Origin: Streptomyces sp. AM 2-1-1
GTDB taxonomy: Bacteria > Actinomycetota > Actinomycetes > Streptomycetales > Streptomycetaceae
Length of the DNA: 64,000 nucleotides
Assembly: GCF_029167645.1 (NCBI RefSeq)
Contig: NZ_CP119147.1
Coordinates: forward strand, 2,108,001 to 2,172,000
Reading direction: 5' to 3'
The position numbers and the translations under genes are program-made. Numbering within the stretch: the stretch's first letter is position 1; every line of letters begins with the position of its first letter. This document shows positions 1-8,610 of the stretch, in pieces. The notes beneath the pieces are model-generated. The model saw only the letters and a program-made list of their open reading frames with translations. It did no database searches and had not been told where the DNA came from.

Positions 1-88
1 CGGGTGACGAGGTGCGGGGGACGCAGCCGATCCGTGTCCGGATGCGGCGGTCGAGGTCGGCGGCGTCCACCGGCCCACGGTCCGGTCA

Positions 89-520
89 TCACCGGTAGTA
101 GTTCTCGATGGGCGTACGGGCCTCGGCGAGGAGAGCCGGGCCGTCCTGCGGGACGTCGGGCCAGGCGCCGGAGTCCGGGTTGAGTGCGACGAGCTGTTCG
201 GAGGCGAGCGCGTACACGACACGGCCGAGTCCGGAGCGGACGATGCCGCCGGTGCACATCTGGCAGGGCTGGCAGCTGGTGTACATCGTGGTGCGGGCCG
301 CCCGGTCGGCGTCGAGTTCGCGGGCCGCCCAGCGTGCGAGCTTCAGTTCGGGGTGGGCGGCGATGTCGTCGTCGCGCCGGACGGTGTTGTGGGCCTCGGC
401 GAGGACGGTGCCGTCCTCGTCCGCCAGCAGGGAGCCGTACGGTGCGTCGCCCAGGGCCACGGCGCGGGCGGCGAGGCCGATGGCGCGCCGGAGCAGAATT
501 TCGTCGGCGGGGGTGATCAC
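89..520 (-). CDS. Nucleoside deaminase (cytidine/deoxycytidylate deaminase superfamily)
   Basis: A 143-residue zinc-dependent deaminase. The zinc/catalytic signature is visible as HPEL (His ligand plus proton-shuttling Glu) followed by PCQMC with the two Cys ligands. This is the order seen in guanine deaminase and tRNA-adenosine deaminase relatives. The start is a GTG at 518-520 that overlaps the TGA of the upstream LLM oxidoreductase gene by 4 nt (GTGA), so the two genes are almost certainly translated as a coupled pair. The length fits a single-domain deaminase. The substrate cannot be told from sequence: guanine, another purine or a pyrimidine derivative are all possible. The family call is firm; the specific reaction is open. 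Confidence 0.85.
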   Translation of the reverse strand: MITPADEILLRRAIGLAARAVALGDAPYGSLLADEDGTVLAEAHNTVRRDDDIAAHPELKLARWAARELDADRAARTTMYTSCQPCQMCTGGIVRSGLGRVVYALASEQLVALNPDSGAWPDVPQDGPALLAEARTPIENYYR

Positions 521-1335
521 GCGGTGGTCCTCCAGTGGTCGGCCACGGTGGCGAGCGCCTGCCAGGCCGCTCGGGGCCGGCGGGTCTCCTCGGGGTCTCC
601 GTCGTAGGGATCGAGTACGACGCTTTCCGCGCCGAGTCTCCGCAGCTCTTCGAGATCGCCGAGGACCTGTTCGAGGGTGCCGACCCCGGCGGGCCGGGCG
701 AGATCGTCGACGGGGGCGGTGGTCAGGCGCAGGGCGATGCGCGGTGCGAAGCCCGGCAGGCTGTGCCGCTCGACGGCCGAGCGCAGCCAGGGAACGGTGT
801 TGTTCAGCGGGTGCCAGGGGGCGTCGAGCCTGATGGCGCGGCGGACGGCCGCGTCGCTGTTGCCGCCGATCCAGATGGGTACCGATGCGGTGGGGCCGTA
901 ACCACCGTCCTGCCAGGCCCTGCGGAGGTCGTCCAGGTACTGGTCGGTCATCCTGCCGCGCCGGGTGAACGGCACGCCCAGGGCGGCGAACTCCTGCTGG
1001 GCCCACCCCACGCCGACCCCGAGCACCAGCCGCCCGCCGCTCAGCCGGTCCAGGTTGCCCGCCATGCGGGCGACCAGCAGCGGGTGGCGGTAGGGCATCA
1101 CCAGCACGGTCGTTCCCAGCCGTAGCCGGGTGGTGACGGCGGCCAGCCAGGACAGGGTGGTGAACGGTTCGTGGAACGGCTCCGGATACTGCCTGGCGAC
1201 GTCCGGGGTGACGGCCACGTGGTCGGAGACCATGAGGAGGTCGTACCCCAGACCCTCCACGGTCCGCGCCCAGTCCCGCAGGACGCCGGGGTCGGTTCCC
1301 GGCCCGAAGTTGGGTACGTTGACGCCCAGTTGCAT
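517..1335 (-). CDS. LLM-class F420-dependent oxidoreductase
   Basis: A 272-residue TIM-barrel protein of the luciferase-like monooxygenase class. It opens with a barrel strand (QLGVNVPNFG), then the SDHV motif near residue 37 and the LGVGVGWAQQEFAALG segment that is typical of the probable-F420 subgroup. In actinomycetes these enzymes usually transfer hydride with coenzyme F420 and act on small organic substrates. The start is an ATG. The gene is the first of a two-gene operon with the overlapping deaminase, suggesting a shared catabolic or salvage task, but no substrate can be named. A flavin-using relative remains possible. Confidence 0.85.
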   Translation of the reverse strand: MQLGVNVPNFGPGTDPGVLRDWARTVEGLGYDLLMVSDHVAVTPDVARQYPEPFHEPFTTLSWLAAVTTRLRLGTTVLVMPYRHPLLVARMAGNLDRLSGGRLVLGVGVGWAQQEFAALGVPFTRRGRMTDQYLDDLRRAWQDGGYGPTASVPIWIGGNSDAAVRRAIRLDAPWHPLNNTVPWLRSAVERHSLPGFAPRIALRLTTAPVDDLARPAGVGTLEQVLGDLEELRRLGAESVVLDPYDGDPEETRRPRAAWQALATVADHWRTTA

Positions 1336-1416
1336 ACCGGAAGGCTATCCCCGCGATCATGGCGCCGGGAACGGATTCTTCCCCGGATCCGCCGCCGTCT
1401 TCCGGTGTTTTCCCGG

Positions 1417-1422
1417 TAGATT
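1417..1422 (+). promoter_or_regulatory. -10 box (TAGATT) for leaderless lrp-type gene
   Basis: TAGATT ends 6 nt before the ATG at 1429. This places the expected transcription start on the A of the start codon. No Shine-Dalgarno sequence precedes the gene. Confidence 0.5.
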
Positions 1423-1428
1423 CGCCCC

Positions 1429-1875
1429 ATGGCCGCGAATCTCGACGACGTCGACTGGGCGATCATCACCCAGTTGCAGCAGGAAGCCCGCGTGTCCCTG
1501 AGTGAGCTGGGGCGGCGGGTGAGTCTCAGCCCCTCGGCCACCACGGAACGGGTGCGCCGGCTGGAGGCGCTCGGTGTCATCACCGGATACTCCGCGACGG
1601 TCGACCTGGCCCAGGCCGGTTATCCGGTGCTCGCGGTCGTCCGGCTGAAGTACCCGGGCAGCCGGCATCAGCCGCTGCACCGGTTGCTGGCCGAACGCCA
1701 CGAGATCCTGGAATGCCTGCGGACGACCGGCGACGACTGCTACACGCTGAAGGTGGCCGCGACCTCCATGGAGCATCTGGAGTCGCTCGTCGACGAGTTG
1801 TGCGGCTTCGGGAGCACGACCACGAGTGTGGTCTACAGCCGCACGCTACCCCCTCGGGGCCCGCGCCGGCCCTGA
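1429..1875 (+). CDS. Lrp/AsnC family transcriptional regulator
   Basis: A 148-residue Lrp/AsnC-type regulator. The N-terminal winged helix contains the family pattern around ARVSLSELGRRV and SPSATTERVRRLE. It is followed by a VITGYSATVD linker and a RAM (ligand-binding) domain with the DDCYTLKVA strand near residue 105. Such proteins bind amino acids or related metabolites and assemble as octamers. The gene is divergent from the LLM oxidoreductase/deaminase pair, separated by about 90 bp, so that pair is a plausible target as well as its own promoter. A TANNNT box 6 nt upstream predicts a leaderless transcript. Confidence 0.9.
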   Translation: MAANLDDVDWAIITQLQQEARVSLSELGRRVSLSPSATTERVRRLEALGVITGYSATVDLAQAGYPVLAVVRLKYPGSRHQPLHRLLAERHEILECLRTTGDDCYTLKVAATSMEHLESLVDELCGFGSTTTSVVYSRTLPPRGPRRP

Positions 1876-1905
1876 TCCGCCGGTGCCGTCCGCGGCCCCG
1901 GTGCC

Positions 1906-2247
1906 TCACACCGCCGTGTGCACCTCTTCCAGCTCCTGGAGGAGGCGGCGCTTCGGGCGGGCGCCCACCATCGCCTTCACCGGTTCGCCGTCGCGGAACA
2001 CCATGAGGGTCGGCATCGACAGCACGCCGTAGCGGGCGGCGACACCGGGGTTGTGGTCCACGTCGATCTGTACGATCTTGAGCCGCTCGGCTTCCTCCCG
2101 GGCGATCTCGCTGAGCACAGGAGCGAGTTGGCGGCACGGGCCGCACCAGTCGGCGGTGAACTCCACCAGGACCGGCAGCCCGGCGCCTAGTACCTCCCCG
2201 TCGAAGGTCTCGTCGGTCACCTCGGCAACGCCTTCCGCATGGATCAT
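1906..2247 (-). CDS. trxA: Thioredoxin
   Basis: A 113-residue single-domain thioredoxin, a cytoplasmic disulfide reductant. The active site WCGPC gives Cys35 and Cys38, and the cis-proline loop SMPT is present. The ATG lies 3 bp after the MerR stop. A GGGAGG ribosome binding site sits inside the last codons of merR, so both come from one mRNA. Pairing with a cysteine-containing MerR regulator suggests redox-responsive expression. Streptomyces carry several thioredoxins; the symbol is generic and may not be the housekeeping copy. Confidence 0.9.
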   Translation of the reverse strand: MIHAEGVAEVTDETFDGEVLGAGLPVLVEFTADWCGPCRQLAPVLSEIAREEAERLKIVQIDVDHNPGVAARYGVLSMPTLMVFRDGEPVKAMVGARPKRRLLQELEEVHTAV

Positions 2248-2250
2248 CCG

Positions 2251-2655
2251 TCATCCTCCCAGTTCACAACGGGGTTCCGGGCCGCCGGGCAGCCCGGCGG
2301 CCACCTCGACCTCGGCGCGCGCGAGTTGGGCGCCGACCTCGGTCCGTACGGTCTGCAGCTGTGCGATCAGCGCGTCCAGTTCGTCCAGCTTGCGCCGGTA
2401 GACGGCCAGGGACGCGGGACAGGCGTCCCCGACCGGGTGTCCGGCCCGCAGACACTCCACGAACGGCCGGGTCTCCTCCAGGTCGAACCCGAAGTCCTGG
2501 AGGGTCCGGATCTGGCGGAGCTGCTTGAGGTCGCTCTCGTCGTAGGTGCGGTAGCCGTTCTCGGCCCGTCGCGCCCTCAGCAGACCGCGCGACTCGTAGT
2601 AGCGCAGCGTCCGCGTCGTCGTCCCGGCCTGTTCGGCCAGCTCACCGATTCGCAT
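2251..2655 (-). CDS. MerR family transcriptional regulator
   Basis: A 134-residue MerR regulator. The N-terminus MRIGELAEQAG, the TLRYYE turn and the RTYDESDL wing are diagnostic. The dimerisation helix is followed by a short effector region with cysteines in ECLRAG, DACPAS and the C-terminal RCELGG. These Cys residues and the downstream thioredoxin gene suggest a thiol or metal sensor, although SoxR-type Fe-S binding is not evident because the SoxR CX2CXCX5C cluster is missing. Its promoter carries the MerR-typical long spacer with a palindrome, so autoregulation of merR–trxA is likely. Confidence 0.88.
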   Translation of the reverse strand: MRIGELAEQAGTTTRTLRYYESRGLLRARRAENGYRTYDESDLKQLRQIRTLQDFGFDLEETRPFVECLRAGHPVGDACPASLAVYRRKLDELDALIAQLQTVRTEVGAQLARAEVEVAAGLPGGPEPRCELGG

Positions 2656-2661
2656 GACCCG

Positions 2662-2692
2662 ACCGTATTCCTTGACGTCGGCGTCAAGGCAA
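2662..2692 (-). promoter_or_regulatory. merR–trxA promoter with 19-bp spacer and operator palindrome
   Basis: On the minus strand a TTGCCT -35 (2687-2692) and a TACGGT -10 (2662-2667) are separated by 19 bp, the stretched spacing that MerR proteins correct by DNA distortion. The spacer holds a palindrome at 2671-2688 with 7-bp arms (CTTGACG/CGTCAAG) around 4 bp. The -10 ends 6 nt before the ATG at 2655, so the mRNA should be leaderless. Confidence 0.6.
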
Positions 2693-2743
2693 GAGGAGGG
2701 GAGGGAAGGAAGACGGGACGGGGCGAGGGAGGCGGGGAGCCGG

Positions 2744-3445
2744 TCAGGAGGCGAGGGGGACCTCCGCCAGCATGCGGGCCAGCTCGCGCGGCCGGGAGAA
2801 CATCGGCCAGTGGCCGCTCTCCAACTCGACCAGCCGCCAGCGGTCGCTCTTCAGCAGCTCGACCACGTCGTCGTCGGGCTCCGGGCCGTCGAGCAGGCAC
2901 TTGACGTAGGTGGCCGGCAACTCGCCCAGCGGACGGGTGAGCACCGCGGGGTCGGCGAGGGTGACACCGGGGTGGGGCGTCGCACCGTCGACGAACCGCG
3001 GGATCTCCGCGTCGGTGAGGCCCTCGGCCGCACACTGGGAGGCGGTGGGCGCGGGCCAGAAGCCGTCGTGTTCCGCGATCGCGGCCTCGACCCCCGCGCG
3101 CCCGCTCGGCCAGGCGGAGAGGAACGACTCCCCGTCGGCGGGCACGCTGGAGTCGACGAAGACCACGTGGGCGAGCCGGTCGCCGATCCGCTCCGCCGCC
3201 TGGCCCACCGGTATACCGGCGTAGCTGTGGCCGACGAGCACCACGTCGGTCAGGCCGAGGCGTTCGACCTCGTCGACGATGTCGTGGACGTGCGTCTGCC
3301 GGCCCACCGGTACGGCACGCTTCTCGGCGAGCCCGGAGAGCGTCACCGGATGGACGGTGTGGCCGTCCCGGCGCAGCTCTTCGGCCACCTCGTCCCATGC
3401 CCAGCCGCCGAGCCAGGCTCCTGCCACCATCACGTAGTGCGTCAT
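2744..3445 (-). CDS. Alpha/beta hydrolase (salicylate-esterase/HNL-like)
   Basis: A 233-residue alpha/beta hydrolase. The N-terminus (MTHYVMVAGAWLGGWAW) carries the oxyanion-hole region typical of the plant methyl-esterase/hydroxynitrile-lyase-like subgroup. VLVGHSYAG supplies the nucleophile elbow with Ser, and ESGHWPMF near the C-terminus supplies the catalytic His. I chose the ATG at 3443-3445 because the family fold begins at MTHYV; an upstream in-frame ATG at 3541 would add 32 arginine-rich residues with no homologous character. The protein has no signal peptide. The substrate is unknown, probably a small ester or lactone. Confidence 0.85.
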   Translation of the reverse strand: MTHYVMVAGAWLGGWAWDEVAEELRRDGHTVHPVTLSGLAEKRAVPVGRQTHVHDIVDEVERLGLTDVVLVGHSYAGIPVGQAAERIGDRLAHVVFVDSSVPADGESFLSAWPSGRAGVEAAIAEHDGFWPAPTASQCAAEGLTDAEIPRFVDGATPHPGVTLADPAVLTRPLGELPATYVKCLLDGPEPDDDVVELLKSDRWRLVELESGHWPMFSRPRELARMLAEVPLAS

Positions 3446-3571
3446 GGGGGCACCGTAGCGCGGGGCACCGACACGGACCGGTGGCGCGGAGCGCCGGATG
3501 CCCCGGACGGGCGCCACGGTGGTGGAGCGCGCCCGGAGCATCGCGGAGGGATCACCGCCCGACGGCTCCGG

Positions 3572-6500
3572 TCACTGGGCGTAGATCCCGATCTCGTTCA
3601 GTGAGTACCGGTTGTCGGTCCCCCGGACCAGTCCGGTGACGCGTACGTACCGGGCGTCGACCGGGGTGAAGGCGCGGCTCTCGGTACCTCCGGATCCGGC
3701 GGTGGTGGTGTGCACCGTCTTCCAGGTGGCGTTGTCGGACGAGACCTCGACGGTGTACTTCACCGCGTACTGGTCGGACCAGTCGAGTGCGGTCCGCCCG
3801 ACCCGGCGCACCGCGCCGAGGTCGACGGTGATCCAGGCGGTGTCGACGGTCTTGCTGGCCCAGCGGGTGGACCGGTCGCCGTCGACCGCCTGCTTCGGCG
3901 GGTAGGCGACCACCACGGCGTTCTGGTAGTCGGAGGCGGTGGCCTTGGCGCCGGTGGCGAGGTTGGTGAGGCTGTCCGAGCGGGTGGCCGGGAACTCCAC
4001 CACCTGCTGGTAGGTGGGACGGTTCTGCCAGGCGATCCGGGGGACGGTGATGCCGCCCATGGCCCGGTGCACGATGGAGTCGGCGCAGACCTGGTCGCCC
4101 GCGAGGCAGGACGCGTCGGCCGGGTAGACGGTGGCCGCCGGCAGGGCCGCGGCGGCCGCCAGGGTGCTCAGCAGCACGTCGCGGCAGGACGCGAGGGTGC
4201 CGGTGCCGCAGTACGTACGGTCCAGGGGCGAGGCGACCGCCGAGCCGAGCACCGAGCGCAGGTCCTTGTCGAGGTAGCTCCACCAGCCGTGCTGGAAGGA
4301 GGACCCCTTGTGGGCCTGGGCCGCGGCGATGCCGGTGCCGACCGCGCCGGAGCCGTTCTGGCCGCCGGAGGGCGACTCGTTGATGGGCGCGACGGCGGTG
4401 AGCGCCTGGTACGCGGCGCTGCCCAGCTTCGGCTGGAAGACCCCTTCGACCAGCAGGGGCCACCAGGCGTCCAGCAGCCGGATCGCGGTGGCCCGGTCGT
4501 ACGTCCCCGCGCCTTTGGACGGCTCGCGGCGCTCGGAGCCCGAGGCGGCCCAGGTACGCAGTTGCCCGACGGTGGCGGCGAGGGACGGATCGGTGACGGC
4601 TGTGCTGTCGATGACCCGCAGGAGCTCGGGCAGCACCTCCTCGGCCCGCAGGTCGGTGGCGGCCGCGTCCTCCATCGCCTTCACCAGCTGGGCGCGGGTC
4701 ACGCCGCCGGCGCCGACGAGGGCGGAGACCCGGCTGTCCAGCAGGTCGGCGCGGTGCACGGCACCGTTGCCCCAGCCGGAGGTGAAGCCCGCCGCCTGCT
4801 TGTTGTTCCAGCTGACGTAGTAGTCCTGGTCGAGGGAGGCCGGGTGCTGGGCGGGCGGGGTGACCGCCGAGGTGTTGACGGCCGGGTTCCAGCCCTGCCA
4901 CTCGTAGGCGGTCCTGGCCCAGATCGGCTTGTCGGGGTCGGTGCCGGTGGCGCGTACCGGGTTGGTCCCGGAGTTGTAGTAGGCGGTGTGGTGCGCGTCC
5001 GCGTAGAACCAGTTGAAGGTGTAGCCGACGTCCCGGGCGGCCGTCTGGAAGGCGGTGGCCGAGGTGATGACGGAGGGGTCGTTGAACTGCTGGAAGCCGA
5101 TCACCGAGTCCAGCTCGTGCTGGTAGGTGGAGCGCAGCGCGGTGTACGCGACGGGGGCGCCGCCGCTCTTCCCCACGTGCGTGACCAGTCCGTACGCGGA
5201 CCGGAGCGTCTGGAGGTCGTAGGAGCCGGCCTCGGTGGAGTCGGCGGTGGTGGGTGCCCAGGAGTTGTGCGCGGTCAGCTTCTCGAACGGGGTGCAGACC
5301 CCGTGCAGCAGGTAGGAGCGGGAGGCGGTGGTGGGCGCCGCGCCGGAGGGTTCGCAGAGTTCGACGGCGAAGGTGTCGGTGATGTCCTGGTTGGCCGAGG
5401 TGGCGCTCCAGGAGTAGTCGAGGCCCCGGCCGATCTCCACGTAGAAGCTGATGCCCGGGAAGGAGGCGCCGCGCGAGCGGAGTCCGGGACCGTCAAGCTC
5501 CTGGACCATGAGGAGTTGGGGTGCGTAGTAGCCGGTCTGCGGGCCGAAGACGGCGACCGGGTGGCCGGAGGCGGTGTGGTCGCCGGAGACCACCAGGGCG
5601 TTGGACATGCCGTGTTCGCCGGTGATCAGGTCGGCGGGCAGGACGCCCTCGGCGGTGGAGCGGGTGGTCGCCGTGCCCTTCGCCGCGACACCGGTGCCGG
5701 TGCCGTTGACCGCGTGCGGAAAGGCGGTCACGGTGCCGCTGTCCGGGTTCGCCGTACCGACGGGTGACGCCGGGGTGGTGGCGTACGGGAAGCTGCCGGT
5801 GTGCAGGGTGGTGGTCGCCTCGGTGTCGTTCTGCGCGCGCCAGGCACGGTAGGCCGCGGAACCGGCGGTGGTGCCGTACTGCTGTTGGAGGGCGAGTTCG
5901 GCGAGCGCGTTCTCGACCTCGCCGCCGCCCCCGCTGCCGAAGATGGCGCCGACGACCGAGGCGATGGCGACGGTGTCGGTGGCGGTGAAGTCGGCGATGT
6001 TCTTGCCGTGGCCGGTGAGTTCGTACTCGCCCGGGTAGTTGTTGGCGGCCAGGTCGGCGTCGATGAACGCGTTGATACCGGCCACGTAGTCGTCGATGTC
6101 CCGCACGGCCTGCGCGCCGCGCGCCCCGGAGGCGGCGACCCGGTCGAGCTGGGCGTGGAGGTCGGCCTCGGTGTACGGGGCGACGGCCCAGAGGCTCTCC
6201 TCCAGGGCCCGGTTGCCCGCGGCGCCGCCCGCGAACGAGGACAGGGTGCCCCGGCCGACGTGGCGCAGGATGTCCATCAGCCACAGCCGGTCCTGGCCCG
6301 CCGCGTAACCGGCGCCGAACTCGGTGTCGGCGCGGGTGGTGCCCTTGATGTGCGGGGTCCCGGTCGCCTTGTCGCGGGTGATGGTGACGCCTGCGCGCGG
6401 AGTGAGGGTGGACTCGCTCTGGCCGGACGGCACACCGAAGGAGGCGTCGTTGAAGTAGTCGGCCAACTGGTCCGGGGTCAGCCCGGAGTAGTCGTGCAGC

Positions 6501-6868
6501 AGGTTGTCGTACTTCTCGATCTGGTCGGCGGAGTGTGCGGGCCGGGTGCCGATCGACTTGTGCAGCAGGATGCCGGCGAGGGTGGCGTGACCGTTCTGGC
6601 CCGCCGTGAGGATGTCCAGGCACTGCCCCTGGCAGGGGTCGCCGGGGGCGGGGAGCGGATCGGACGTGGCGGCGGCCGTGGGGGCGGCGACCAGGGCGGC
6701 GACGAGCAGCGCTCCGGCGGTGAGGAGGGAGACGGCGGCGCGGGGCCTTGCCCGACGCGCACGCCCCAGGAGGCGCTTGGCAGGATTCAACGGAGGCTCG
6801 CGATCTGGGGTGTGGGGGGCCGTACGGCTCCGGGAGGAAGCACCGGCGGGAGCCCGGTGCGTGCGCAC
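3572..6868 (-). CDS. Secreted penicillin acylase family (Ntn hydrolase) protein with discoidin domain
   Basis: A very large (about 1,098 aa) exported Ntn-hydrolase precursor. A twin-basic n-region, then VSLLTAGALLVAALVAAP and a cut site near TAAATS, form a signal peptide. The alpha-subunit region includes ITRDKATGTPHI and TEFGAGYAAGQDRLW. The self-cleavage site is at EHGMSNALVVSGDHT, whose Ser becomes the N-terminal nucleophile. The last about 130 residues are an F5/8 type C (discoidin) module (AVDGDRSTRWAS, WITVDLGA), normally carbohydrate- or surface-binding. I chose the GTG at 6866-6868 because GAGG lies 6 nt upstream; a TTG at 6790 is a credible alternative closer to the signal peptide. 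The substrate could be an acyl-homoserine lactone, lipopeptide or similar N-acyl amide. Confidence 0.88.
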   Translation of the reverse strand: MRTHRAPAGASSRSRTAPHTPDREPPLNPAKRLLGRARRARPRAAVSLLTAGALLVAALVAAPTAAATSDPLPAPGDPCQGQCLDILTAGQNGHATLAGILLHKSIGTRPAHSADQIEKYDNLLHDYSGLTPDQLADYFNDASFGVPSGQSESTLTPRAGVTITRDKATGTPHIKGTTRADTEFGAGYAAGQDRLWLMDILRHVGRGTLSSFAGGAAGNRALEESLWAVAPYTEADLHAQLDRVAASGARGAQAVRDIDDYVAGINAFIDADLAANNYPGEYELTGHGKNIADFTATDTVAIASVVGAIFGSGGGGEVENALAELALQQQYGTTAGSAAYRAWRAQNDTEATTTLHTGSFPYATTPASPVGTANPDSGTVTAFPHAVNGTGTGVAAKGTATTRSTAEGVLPADLITGEHGMSNALVVSGDHTASGHPVAVFGPQTGYYAPQLLMVQELDGPGLRSRGASFPGISFYVEIGRGLDYSWSATSANQDITDTFAVELCEPSGAAPTTASRSYLLHGVCTPFEKLTAHNSWAPTTADSTEAGSYDLQTLRSAYGLVTHVGKSGGAPVAYTALRSTYQHELDSVIGFQQFNDPSVITSATAFQTAARDVGYTFNWFYADAHHTAYYNSGTNPVRATGTDPDKPIWARTAYEWQGWNPAVNTSAVTPPAQHPASLDQDYYVSWNNKQAAGFTSGWGNGAVHRADLLDSRVSALVGAGGVTRAQLVKAMEDAAATDLRAEEVLPELLRVIDSTAVTDPSLAATVGQLRTWAASGSERREPSKGAGTYDRATAIRLLDAWWPLLVEGVFQPKLGSAAYQALTAVAPINESPSGGQNGSGAVGTGIAAAQAHKGSSFQHGWWSYLDKDLRSVLGSAVASPLDRTYCGTGTLASCRDVLLSTLAAAAALPAATVYPADASCLAGDQVCADSIVHRAMGGITVPRIAWQNRPTYQQVVEFPATRSDSLTNLATGAKATASDYQNAVVVAYPPKQAVDGDRSTRWASKTVDTAWITVDLGAVRRVGRTALDWSDQYAVKYTVEVSSDNATWKTVHTTTAGSGGTESRAFTPVDARYVRVTGLVRGTDNRYSLNEIGIYAQ

Positions 6869-7096
6869 GCTAGCCCTCTCGGAGCGCCCGCCGTAAGACT
6901 CCTGCACCAGCCGCCAGAAACCTGCAACATCCGCTTCACACTGTGGAGTTGTGGAGGCGTCGGGGTCGGTCGACCGAGACGCGCACCTCCCTCGTCCCGG
7001 GGTGCGTGCGCGAAGGGGTGGGCCGAGGCGGACAGTGCACGTGACGGGCCGGCGCACGTACCGGGGGGCCAGCTCCTGCGACACCCCGCCACGGCC

Positions 7097-7135
7097 ACGG
7101 AGCTGCCCGCACCCCGTGGGTGCGGGCAGCTCCGT
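7097..7135 (-). terminator. Strong hairpin terminator after dctA
   Basis: A perfect 17-bp inverted repeat (arms 7097-7113 and 7119-7135, starting ACGGAGCTGCCCG) around a 5-nt loop lies about 30 bp downstream of the dctA stop. There is no T-run, as is usual in streptomycetes. Confidence 0.75.
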
Positions 7136-7167
7136 GCGGCCTCGGTGACGGGCGGCGTTCGGCCGGG

Positions 7168-8577
7168 TCAGACCTTCGCCGGGACGCCGCCTCCGTCGCG
7201 CGGGTCAGGCACCTCTTCGGTGCCGGGCGGAGAAACGGAGCCCGTTCCCGCGCCGCTCTTCCCGCTCGCACCCGCCGGTCCGCCGTCGTCCTCCATCATC
7301 CGTTCGTCGAAGGGCAGCCGGCCCGCCAGGACCTCGTCCACGCGGGCCCGGTCGATCTCCTTCGTCCACGTGCCGACGAGGACGGTGGCGACGGCGTTCC
7401 CGGCGAAGTTGGTCAGCGCGCGGGCCTCGCTCATGAAGCGGTCGATGCCGACGATGAGGCCGACGCCGTCCACGAGTTCGGGGCGGTGGGACTGGAGGCC
7501 GCCCGCGAGGGTCGCGAGTCCGGCGCCGGTGACGCCGGCCGCTCCCTTGGAGGCGATGACCATGAAGACGAGGAGGGAGATCTGCTCGCCCGCGCCCAAC
7601 GGGTCGCCCATGGCGTTGGCGATGAAGAGGGACGACATCGTGAGGTAGATGGCGGTGCCGTCGAGGTTGAAGGAGTAGCCGGTCGGCACGGTGATGCCGA
7701 CGACGGGCTTGCTGACGCCGAGGTGCTCCATCTTCGCGATGAGGCGCGGCAGGGCCGACTCGGAGGACGAGGTGGACAGGATCAGCAGGAACTCGCGGCC
7801 CAGGTACTTCAGCAGCAGGAGCAGGTTCACTCCGGCGACCAGGCGCAGGATCGTGCCGAGGACGAGGAAGACGAAGAGTCCGCAGGTGACGTAGAAGCCG
7901 ACCATGATGATGGCGAGCGACTTCAGCGCGTCCGCACCGGTCTCGCCGACCACCGCCGCCATCGCGCCGAACGCGCCGACCGGGGCCGCCCACATGATCA
8001 TGGCGAGGATGCGGAAGACGAGTTTCTGGATGTGACCGATGCCGCGCAGGATCGGTTCGCCGGCGGAGCCCAGCGCCTGGATGGCGAAGCCGGCGAGCAG
8101 CGCGATCAGCAGGGTCTGCAGCACCTCGCCCTCGGTGAAGGCGGAGACCATCGTCTTCGGGATGATGCCGAGCAGGAAGTCGGCGGTGGACTCGCTCGCC
8201 CCCGCCGCCTGCTTCTCCCCGGCCGCGCGGACGGTCTCGGTGAGGTGCAGGCCGGAGCCGGGCTCGAGGATGTTGCCGACGATCAGGCCGATGGCGAGGG
8301 CGACGGTCGACATCACCAGGAAGTAGCCGAGTGCCAGCCCGCCCACCGCGCCGACCTTGGCGGCCTTGCGCACCGAGCCGACGCCCAGCACGATCGTGCA
8401 GAAGATGATCGGCGAGATCATCATCTTGATGAGGTTGACGAAGCCGGTCCCGACGGGCTTCAGCTCGACGGCGACCCCGGGGGCGGCGAAGCCCACGACG
8501 ATGCCGAGCACCACGGCCCCGATGACGGCGATGTACAAGTACTGGGTGCGGTCCCGCTGTCCGGCTGTCCCTGCCAC
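7168..8577 (-). CDS. dctA: C4-dicarboxylate:cation symporter DctA
   Basis: A 469-residue member of the dicarboxylate/amino acid:cation symporter (DAACS) family. It has about eight hydrophobic segments and the hallmark reentrant loop STSSSESALPRLI, plus the PTGYSFNLDGTAIY motif that binds substrate and cation. It should import succinate, fumarate or malate across the cytoplasmic membrane. The start is a GTG at 8575-8577 preceded by AGGAGG with good spacing; an upstream in-frame ATG at 8760 would add a non-hydrophobic leader unlike the family. A CitA/DcuS-like two-component system lies 2 kb away and probably controls it. Three direct repeats precede the gene. Confidence 0.93.
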   Translation of the reverse strand: MAGTAGQRDRTQYLYIAVIGAVVLGIVVGFAAPGVAVELKPVGTGFVNLIKMMISPIIFCTIVLGVGSVRKAAKVGAVGGLALGYFLVMSTVALAIGLIVGNILEPGSGLHLTETVRAAGEKQAAGASESTADFLLGIIPKTMVSAFTEGEVLQTLLIALLAGFAIQALGSAGEPILRGIGHIQKLVFRILAMIMWAAPVGAFGAMAAVVGETGADALKSLAIIMVGFYVTCGLFVFLVLGTILRLVAGVNLLLLLKYLGREFLLILSTSSSESALPRLIAKMEHLGVSKPVVGITVPTGYSFNLDGTAIYLTMSSLFIANAMGDPLGAGEQISLLVFMVIASKGAAGVTGAGLATLAGGLQSHRPELVDGVGLIVGIDRFMSEARALTNFAGNAVATVLVGTWTKEIDRARVDEVLAGRLPFDERMMEDDGGPAGASGKSGAGTGSVSPPGTEEVPDPRDGGGVPAKV

Positions 8578-8610
8578 GGGTGCCTCCTGGTTCGGTCTCG
8601 GCTCGGTGGC

